Part shown: positions 13,964-18,654 of the stretch, piece after piece
How positions within the stretch are numbered: the stretch's first letter is position 1
Layout: each line of letters begins with the position of its first letter
Program-made: the position numbers and the translations under genes
DNA from: an uncultured Eubacteriales bacterium
GTDB taxonomy: Bacteria; Bacillota; Clostridia; Oscillospirales; CAG-272
Assembly: GCA_900546635.1 (NCBI GenBank)
Contig: URDS01000045.1
Location: 1 to 18,654 of the forward strand
Direction of reading: 5' to 3'
DNA length: 18,654 bases
Notes under the pieces: generated by a model
The model's database searches: none
What the model saw: only the letters and a program-made list of their open reading frames with translations
What the model was told of the DNA's origin: nothing

Positions 13964-14458
13964 ATGAAAATTTTTTTGATAAACAGATCGGATGTTTTAC
14001 TTTTTTCAGATGACAAAAAGTTAAAAGTGGGGAAAGAAAACGGCAGAGAGTATATTGACGCCCCTGTTTTGGCGGATGGAAGAATTGTTTTGCGGGCAAT
14101 CCGTAAACCCGAACTTTCCTATCCGAATTGGTGGCTTTATTCTGCATTCTTCTGGATTATCGGAATATTGGGCTTGTTTACTCCCAGATATTCCCGCTTT
14201 GATTATGCGTTGGATTGCAATGTCATTTTGGACAGCGGGCAAACGCAGGATATTTGGCTTCGGTTTAACCACTTTGTCAACAAAAAGTCAAGTATTCCCG
14301 TAGCCGCGGTAACGGTGCCTGAAGGAACGGTTGCAACATTGGAAAACGCCGCATACGTTTATGACAAGACTTCGTGCAGACGGAGGAAGGTTTACAAACT
14401 TGTTTCTTTGCTGATGCGGGTTGCTGTTATTGTTGCAGTTTGTTTTATAATCATTTAA
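13964..14458 (+). CDS. Cargo gene 2: two-segment membrane protein
   Basis: A 164-aa protein with a strong ribosome site (AAGGGGGT, four bases before ATG). Residues 1-52 are soluble and mostly beta-like. A membrane segment follows at about 55-73 (WWLYSAFFWIIGILGLF). The central part 76-140 is beta-rich (ALDCNVILDSGQTQDIWLRF, PVAAVTVPEGTVATLENAA). A second membrane segment ends the protein (146-164). It resembles no family I can name; the shape could be a small sensing or scaffold protein. It is 18 bases upstream of the YugP-like gene. Confidence 0.75.
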   Translation: MKIFLINRSDVLLFSDDKKLKVGKENGREYIDAPVLADGRIVLRAIRKPELSYPNWWLYSAFFWIIGILGLFTPRYSRFDYALDCNVILDSGQTQDIWLRFNHFVNKKSSIPVAAVTVPEGTVATLENAAYVYDKTSCRRRKVYKLVSLLMRVAVIVAVCFIII

Positions 14459-14476
14459 GCAAGGGAGGATGAGAAA

Positions 14477-15235
14477 ATGTTAAATTTATTGGCTGCAAAT
14501 ATTGACGGATTGGAAATTGCTTACATAGCGGTGGGCGTTTTGCTTGGTATCGCGATTATTGCGGCGTTTATCGCTCAAATCGTGATTGCAATCGGATATT
14601 GGCGCGGAAACCGCACCAACAATTCGTTGGGACTTTCGGGCGGAGAGTATGCGCGCAAACTTCTCGATCAGAACGGAATGCCGGATGTACAGGTAAAAAA
14701 ATGCGGTATTATACGAACCATTTTATTCGGAAACCATTATAGTATCACCAAAAGAACGGTTTATCTCCGTATGCGTACGATCAATAAACCCAGTCTTACA
14801 GCTGTGGCGATGGCTGCGCAAAAAGTTGCGCTTGCCGAACAACACAGGGACGGCGATACAAAAATGATCGTCAGAAGCCGTTTGCAGGGACTGGGCGTGT
14901 TTGCACCGATTTTATTTGTACCGTTGGTCCTTATCGGTTTTCTGGTTGATATCTTTGTTTTGGAAACACTTCTGTTTTCTTTGATTACCGCGGGTATTGG
15001 TTTACTGTTTATCCTATTCGGATTTATCGTAACTCTTTTAAATATTCCCGTGGAAAAGAAAGCAATGGAACGCGCGCAAGTTTTATTGGAAAGTGAGTTG
15101 ACCGGAGAAGAAATGGTCACCGTCAAAAAAATCTTCCGCAGTTATCTGGTCGAATACGTATTACAGTTCATCATTGCTATTTTACGCATTATTCAACTGA
15201 TTCTGAAAATTTTGATTAGTATTCGTAAAAAATAA
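14477..15235 (+). CDS. Cargo gene 3: inactive YugP-type zinc metallopeptidase homologue
   Basis: A 252-aa membrane protein that follows the YugP (PF04298) layout: N-terminal membrane segment (15-41), the box GLSGGEYARKLLDQNGMPDVQV (52-73), the segment YSITKRTVYLRM, then the helix that normally holds HEVGHAIQH. Here that helix reads AMAAQKVALAEQH, so His, Glu and the second His are replaced by Gln115, Lys116 and Leu119. The later Glu193 in IPVEKKAMERA, which would be the third zinc ligand, is kept. Two more membrane segments (142-187) and a hydrophobic C-terminal helix (225-248) follow. It should not bind zinc or cleave peptides, and may act as a binding pseudo-protease. GGGAGG precedes the ATG. 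Confidence 0.8.
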   Translation: MLNLLAANIDGLEIAYIAVGVLLGIAIIAAFIAQIVIAIGYWRGNRTNNSLGLSGGEYARKLLDQNGMPDVQVKKCGIIRTILFGNHYSITKRTVYLRMRTINKPSLTAVAMAAQKVALAEQHRDGDTKMIVRSRLQGLGVFAPILFVPLVLIGFLVDIFVLETLLFSLITAGIGLLFILFGFIVTLLNIPVEKKAMERAQVLLESELTGEEMVTVKKIFRSYLVEYVLQFIIAILRIIQLILKILISIRKK

Positions 15236-15260
15236 ATTATTTAGAAAAGGAGCAATATCT

Positions 15261-15896
15261 GTGAAGAAAAAATTATTGACAATATTACTCCTCGCAACAA
15301 TTTCAATCTTAGGTGCAGTGCTTTTTGTTGCGTGTAACAACGGAAACGCCACTCAAAAAGATACCTATAGTATAACTTTATCCCACGACGATACGGAAAC
15401 GCCTCTTGTCAAAATCAATACAACAGGCAATTACGATTGGAATGCAATTGAAAAGGGATCGAGTATTACATTTTCTGTTGAATTGAGAAACGACTACGAC
15501 CCGTCCACCTTGAAAATTTTCTCAAACGGCAAGGAAACAGCCTTGCAACTAAACGCAGATCTTTCTAATGATTATATTGATAACGTAACTTATAGACAGA
15601 TCGGTACCTTTATGCTTGAAAATATTTCTGAAAATATAAATCTTACCTATCAAGCGGAAGAACAGAAAATTGCGATTCATTTTTATACGTCCATATTTGA
15701 GGGAACTCCTACGACGGAGCAAACCGAGGTTTTGAACAGTTTTTACATCGACGGAGATACAAAGCCTTTGAGCGAGTATGTTGATTCTGGAGAGCCTTTT
15801 TATACTACTCTTTCTCGGATTTTAAGCACCGAAACAAGGAACGGATCAGATAAAAACGAAGGGTATTTATCGGTTTGCAGGCGTTCAGGCAAATAA
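15261..15896 (+). CDS. Cargo gene 4: secreted lipoprotein of unknown function
   Basis: A 211-aa protein with GTG start and AAAGGAG eight bases upstream. The signal peptide (1-24) ends in LFVAC, so Cys25 should carry lipid. The mature part is beta-rich with many Asn, Asp and Thr residues (YSITLSHDDTETPLVKINTTGNYDW in pieces; FYTSIFEGTPTTEQTEVLNSFYIDGD). No catalytic motif or known domain is seen. The last residues (SVCRRSGK) are odd for an exported protein and a late frameshift cannot be ruled out. The stop lies within the loop of the following terminator. As the only fully exported product it may be the outside-facing part of the cargo system. Confidence 0.75.
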   Translation: MKKKLLTILLLATISILGAVLFVACNNGNATQKDTYSITLSHDDTETPLVKINTTGNYDWNAIEKGSSITFSVELRNDYDPSTLKIFSNGKETALQLNADLSNDYIDNVTYRQIGTFMLENISENINLTYQAEEQKIAIHFYTSIFEGTPTTEQTEVLNSFYIDGDTKPLSEYVDSGEPFYTTLSRILSTETRNGSDKNEGYLSVCRRSGK

Positions 15897-15918
15897 GCAT
15901 GAGCGCCTTTTTATTTTT
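15880..15918 (+). terminator. Terminator of the cargo operon
   Basis: Arms GGCGTTCA (15880-15887) and TGAGCGCC (15900-15907), one G-T pair, 12-base loop, then TTTTTATTTTT. It overlaps the end of cargo gene 4 and closes the four-gene operon. Confidence 0.75.
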
Positions 15919-16079
15919 CTCAAAAATGCATTTTTAACTTATTTTATATTTTTTCATTACCATATTGAACTTTCGAATGCATTCTCATTCATTGAAAATT
16001 CAAACTACATAACGTTCGCAATAATAAAAGAAAAATAAAAGCAACATTTTTTTAAAATACCCCCGATTTTAGTTTCAAA

Positions 16080-16095
16080 TTGTCCATGGATATAT
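16080..16095. repeat. Palindromic 16-mer, copy 1
   Basis: TTGTCCATGGATATAT, identical to 16163-16178. The core TCCATGGA is a perfect palindrome, and the 12 bases TGTCCATGGATA are nearly symmetric. It is a likely binding site for a dimeric protein. Confidence 0.6.
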
Positions 16096-16162
16096 GAGAG
16101 GGTTTTTACTTCATTATTAAAAATAAAAAAATTTCAAAAAAATAGCCGATTTCCCCTTTGTT

Positions 16163-16178
16163 TTGTCCATGGATATAT
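16163..16178. repeat. Palindromic 16-mer, copy 2
   Basis: TTGTCCATGGATATAT, 83 bases after copy 1 and 80 bases before the regulator start. The spacing is close to eight helical turns, so both copies would face the same side, which would suit looping or cooperative binding. The candidate binder is the product of the gene at 16258 or the excisionase. Confidence 0.6.
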
Positions 16179-16257
16179 AGAAAGAAGTTTTGAAGAATAT
16201 CCGCTCTCTGGCATGTATAAGCAAGCGGGATTTCATTATCACGATAAGTAGGATTTT

Positions 16258-16515
16258 ATGAACAATAAAAATAAGCGACGGGAAGAACTTTTACAGTTTA
16301 TACGGCGACGAAGCGGGCGAAGATTTCTTGTGGCGGTCATGGTGAGAGAGTTCGGCGTGAGCGAGCGGACAATACAGAGCGACCTCTCCGTTTTGGAAGT
16401 ATTCGGGCAGATCAGGCGGACGCCGAGTTATAATTCGCTGCACCGACAAAACGGAAATATTATCGTCTATACGGGCAGCCGCAAGCGGCAATCTCATAAA
16501 TCGGACGACGGATAA
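16258..16515 (+). CDS. Small winged-helix (DeoR-like) regulator
   Basis: An 85-aa basic protein. Residues about 8-50 form a DeoR/HTH_11-type helix-turn-helix (RREELLQFIRRRSGRRFLVA, then REFGVSERTIQSDLSVLEVFG), and about 50-75 a wing (IRRTPSYNSLHRQNGNIIVYTG). There is no effector domain. The ATG follows TAGGA with a gap of about five bases. It probably controls the integrase/excisionase genes or the cargo operon through the palindromic repeats upstream. Such mini-regulators are frequent in small integrative elements. Confidence 0.75.
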   Translation: MNNKNKRREELLQFIRRRSGRRFLVAVMVREFGVSERTIQSDLSVLEVFGQIRRTPSYNSLHRQNGNIIVYTGSRKRQSHKSDDG

Positions 16516-16590
16516 TTTGAACTTGTTGAGGGGTGAAGTCAAACCGAACGAAAATGAAGCAAAAAGACCTGTTTTGTGGAACAGGATAAG

Positions 16591-16617
16591 AAGTGAGACT
16601 CAAACTGAGTCACACTT
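16591..16617. repeat. Inverted repeat upstream of the excisionase gene
   Basis: AAGTGAGACTC (16591-16601) and GAGTCACACTT (16607-16617) pair over 11 bases with one mismatch around a 5-base loop. A shorter hairpin (CCTGTT/AACAGG, 16568-16585) lies just before it. No T-run follows, so these look like an operator or a leader RNA structure controlling xis and int. Confidence 0.45.
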
Positions 16618-16708
16618 ACATTCTAAGACAATCGGGATACCCGATTTCTTTGGGCAAGTGGGGTGCAAATTCGCTTGCCTTTCTTTCTAAAATTTCAAGG
16701 AGATGTGG

Positions 16709-16927
16709 ATGCAGAATACACCGAGAAGAAAAGCAAGAATTCGTACTATCAGAGAAGTAATTGCGCTTTTGAAACAAGCGGATAGCCAAACGGCTGTTAC
16801 CTATCATTTTATCCGTAAATTATGCGACAGCGGTTGTATCAAGACTATCCGTGCCGGAAAGAAAATTCTAATCAACTACGACGAACTGCTTGCCTATCTG
16901 AACTTGGACATTGACGAGGCTTGTTGA
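16709..16927 (+). CDS. Excisionase-like small DNA-binding protein
   Basis: A 72-aa basic protein with a MerR-like/HTH_17 excisionase fold: TIREVIALLKQADSQTAVTYHFIRKLCDSGCIKTIRAGKKILINYDELLAYL (in pieces) shows the helix-turn-helix followed by the wing I-R-A-G-K-K-I-L-I-N. The ATG at 16709 is six bases after AAGGAG; an ATG at 16703 touches that site and is rejected. The stop lies one base before the integrase ATG, so the two are translated together. It should direct the integrase toward excision. Confidence 0.85.
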   Translation: MQNTPRRKARIRTIREVIALLKQADSQTAVTYHFIRKLCDSGCIKTIRAGKKILINYDELLAYLNLDIDEAC

Positions 16928-16928
16928 T

Positions 16929-18524
16929 ATGGCGACGATACGAAAACGACAATTAATGAACGGCGGGAACGCTTATACAGTACAGGTCAAATTCAAAGAT
17001 AAAGGCAGCGGAAAAACTATACTCGAAACAACGACTTGGCGTCCCGACGGGAAGATGACCGCAAAGCAAGAAGAACGCGCCGTCCAGACTTTTGCGGAAG
17101 AATTTGAACGCCAAATCAAAGCAACCGTAAACGGAGCCACGGCGACCGTCGATACACCGAATATTACATTCAGGGAATTCGCCGCACAATGGTTGGAAAA
17201 AATCAAACGCGATTGTTCTTTGAACTATTATGTAAAAGCGCGCGACAGTATTGCGCTTGCGAATGAGTATATCGGCGGATATAAATTGAGAGAACTTACT
17301 CCTGCTATCATTCAGAATTTTTACGATAAACTCGATGCTATGAAAAAGAAAATTTCAAGGGTCTTTCCAAAACCCGAGTTTCGCTCGACATTGGAAAAAT
17401 ACGGCTTTAATTACATGAAATTGCGGTATGAGGTAAATATACAGAGTTGTACCCTCGCAAATGCTTTTGCGGGAAAAGCCGTCAGTAAAAATTGGAGCAG
17501 CGACTTTGCCGAACGCACGGGTATTCCTTTCCATGAACTCTTTGACGAGAAAATAACGGAAGAACCTTACGCCTACGAAACGATACATAAATTAAAGCGT
17601 ATCATTCGCGCCGTCCTATCCCTCGCAAAGAAAAACCGTTTGATTACGGATAACTATGCGTCGGCGGATTATATCAATTTCCCAAAGCGCCCGCCGCATA
17701 AAATCGAATGTATGTCCGACGAGGATGCCAAACGCTTTTACAAATTCATTTTGGACTACCCCGATATTCGCTATAAATCTGCAATGCTTTTGTTTCTTCT
17801 TGCAGGCTTTCGCCGCGGCGAAGTGGCGGGACTTGAATGGAAAGATATTGATTTTGACAAGGGAGAGATTACAGTAAGCCGTTCGGTAACGACCGTAACG
17901 GGATTTGGAATGATAGAAAAAGAACCTAAAACGGAAATGTCCAAACGGACTCTTGCAATTCCCGAAGTCTTGCTTGAAACGCTGAAAGAGTACAAAGAAT
18001 GGCAAACAAAACGCCGCGCGGAACTCGGTGATTATATGGAAGAGAATGATTACCTTTTCACGCAGGAGAACGGAAAGCGGCTTTATCCAAGCACATTCAC
18101 GGGGTGGCTGAACAAAATGCTGCGGGAAGCGAATATCGACCATTATTCCCTGCATAGTTTGCGCCATACGAACATCACTTTGCAGATCGCCGCAGGCGTT
18201 CCCATTGTGACCGTCGCAGCGAGAGCGGGACACGCCCGCGCAAGTACAACCAGCGATATTTACGCCTATGCTCTGCGCAGCACGGACAAGATGGCGGCGG
18301 ACAAACTCGGCAGTATCTTTTCAGCCCAAGAAAAGCTCGCAGAAACCCTTAAATTGTCTGATCAAGAAACCGTATCTGACACGGACGAAACCGACGCCGT
18401 GGCTGAATTCAAGCATATAAAAGCCGAAATGCAAAGGCTCGGCTTTGAAACTTTGGAAGAGTACGAAGAGTATCTCGATTTCTTGGAGATGAAACGGATA
18501 AAGAAAAGAGATTTTGAAATGTAA
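16929..18524 (+). CDS. int: Tyrosine-type integrase
   Basis: A 531-aa site-specific recombinase. The N-terminal arm-binding part (about 1-60, ATIRKRQLMNGGNAYTVQVKF) and a SAM-like core-binding domain (about 75-250) precede the catalytic domain. Catalytic residues: Arg295 (GFRRGEV), His409 and Arg412 (HSLRHT), His435 (GHARAS) and the nucleophile Tyr445 (DIYAY). It is longer than typical phage integrases, with an insertion in the core-binding part and an 80-residue acidic, coiled C-terminal tail (AEFKHIKAEMQRLGFETLEEYEEYL in pieces). GAGG lies about nine bases before the ATG at 16929; an earlier in-frame TTG at 16911 inside xis is less likely. It sits next to tRNA-Arg, its evident target. Confidence 0.95.
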   Translation: MATIRKRQLMNGGNAYTVQVKFKDKGSGKTILETTTWRPDGKMTAKQEERAVQTFAEEFERQIKATVNGATATVDTPNITFREFAAQWLEKIKRDCSLNYYVKARDSIALANEYIGGYKLRELTPAIIQNFYDKLDAMKKKISRVFPKPEFRSTLEKYGFNYMKLRYEVNIQSCTLANAFAGKAVSKNWSSDFAERTGIPFHELFDEKITEEPYAYETIHKLKRIIRAVLSLAKKNRLITDNYASADYINFPKRPPHKIECMSDEDAKRFYKFILDYPDIRYKSAMLLFLLAGFRRGEVAGLEWKDIDFDKGEITVSRSVTTVTGFGMIEKEPKTEMSKRTLAIPEVLLETLKEYKEWQTKRRAELGDYMEENDYLFTQENGKRLYPSTFTGWLNKMLREANIDHYSLHSLRHTNITLQIAAGVPIVTVAARAGHARASTTSDIYAYALRSTDKMAADKLGSIFSAQEKLAETLKLSDQETVSDTDETDAVAEFKHIKAEMQRLGFETLEEYEEYLDFLEMKRIKKRDFEM

Positions 18525-18535
18525 AACGGCATGGA

Positions 18536-18574
18536 AAAACCGCTTGATTTTAACTTTCAATCAAGCGGTTTTTT
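18536..18574. terminator. Bidirectional terminator between int and tRNA
   Basis: Perfect 14-bp arms AAAACCGCTTGATT (18536-18549) and AATCAAGCGGTTTT (18559-18572) enclose a 9-base loop. Plus-strand T-run 18569-18574 ends int transcription; on the minus strand the complementary run ends the tRNA transcript. It reaches into the first bases of the att repeat. Confidence 0.88.
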
Positions 18575-18617
18575 GGTACTCCCGGCGGGAATCGAACCCA
18601 CAATTAACCCTTAGGAG
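18571..18617. repeat. attR: 3' half of tRNA-Arg supplied by the element
   Basis: Identical over 47 bases to 13157-13203. It reconstitutes the 3' half of the intact tRNA-Arg gene on the minus strand, so the insertion is silent for the tRNA. Confidence 0.93.
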
Positions 18618-18648
18618 GGGTTTGTTATCTCCATTTAACTACGGAAGC
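18574..18648 (-). tRNA. tRNA-Arg (anticodon CCT)
   Basis: Read leftward from 18648. Acceptor strand GCTTCCG pairs with CGGGAGT (two G-T pairs), D stem GTTA/TAAC, anticodon stem AACCC/GGGTT with loop CTCCTAA (anticodon CCT, reads AGG), T stem GTGGG/CCCGC with loop TTCGATT, discriminator A, and encoded CCA. It is the integration target of the element; its 3' half comes from the element. Confidence 0.93.
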
Positions 18649-18654
18649 ATATTC

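Larger units (their letters stand above)
15919..16257. promoter_or_regulatory. AT-rich control region ahead of the regulator gene
   Basis: No gene is seen. The region is strongly AT-rich and holds two copies of a palindromic 16-mer (listed separately). It precedes the small winged-helix gene and probably contains its promoter; I could not fix -35 and -10 boxes with confidence. It is also a possible site for a transfer or replication origin, but nothing specific supports that. Confidence 0.45.
13157..18617. mobile_element. 5.4-kb integrative element in tRNA-Arg(CCT)
   Basis: The element is bounded by 47-bp direct repeats (13157-13203 and 18571-18617); the excised circle would be 5,414 bp. It carries integrase and excisionase at the tRNA-proximal end, a small regulator, and a four-gene cargo operon at the other end. 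The element supplies the 3' half that keeps the tRNA at 18574-18648 intact. No relaxase, replication initiator, capsid, terminase or recognisable transfer gene is present, so it would need helper functions to move between cells. Confidence 0.9.

Noticed and set aside
15830..15896. Frameshift at the end of cargo gene 4
   Set aside because: The last residues look odd, but the stop falls inside the loop of the operon terminator and the other frame gives no convincing continuation, so I kept the gene as intact.
16703..16708. ATG at 16703 as excisionase start
   Set aside because: It directly touches the AAGGAG ribosome site; the ATG at 16709 has the normal six-base gap.
17616..18233. Minus-strand frame of 205 residues opposite the integrase
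   Set aside because: It covers the integrase catalytic domain in antisense and has no start signal.

Overview
The window looks like a mosaic stretch of chromosome from a gut-type Gram-positive Clostridia (Firmicutes). Supporting signs are YitT-family membrane proteins, lipoproteins with Gram-positive style signal peptides, a class B sortase, a SpoVG-like protein, AGGAGG-type ribosome sites and TTGACA/TATAAT promoters. I cannot name the genus. Base composition changes visibly along the window, so several blocks probably have different origins.

Region 1 (1-4938, minus strand, GC-richer) is one tightly packed leftward operon: small membrane protein, unassigned 133-aa protein, DEDDh exonuclease, CxxC/CxxC mini-protein, ParA, ParB, SpoVG-like protein, class B sortase, and the start of a lipoprotein that runs off the left edge. 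Several of the genes overlap by a few bases. The content matches the maintenance module of a Clostridia integrative and conjugative element, probably continuing left of the window.

Region 2 (4963-7130, AT-rich) holds a lipoprotein with InlB-type B repeats (minus) and a divergent MerR-type regulator (plus). Between them lies a promoter with the 19-bp spacer typical of MerR-controlled genes. Region 3 (7131-9874, minus) has two tandem YitT paralogues with their own promoter and terminator, then a separately transcribed membrane protein of unknown function. Region 4 (10115-12747, plus) is an operon of a hexapeptide acetyltransferase, an alpha/beta hydrolase broken by a one-base frameshift, and a flavodoxin/cyclophilin-like lipoprotein.

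Region 5 (12748-18654) is the most informative. An intact tRNA-Arg(CCT) lies at 18574-18648 (minus). Its 3' half is duplicated exactly (47 bp) at 13157-13203, next to what looks like the tRNA's original terminator. Between the copies is a 5.4-kb integrated element with a tyrosine integrase and excisionase, a small winged-helix regulator, two copies of a palindromic 16-mer, and a four-gene cargo operon behind a consensus promoter. The cargo encodes three membrane proteins and a lipoprotein. One membrane protein is a YugP-type zinc metallopeptidase homologue whose HExGH motif reads QKVAL, so it should be catalytically dead. No relaxase, replication or virion gene is visible. A scrap of a second, related integrase lies outside the left att copy, pointing to an earlier occupant of the same tRNA site.
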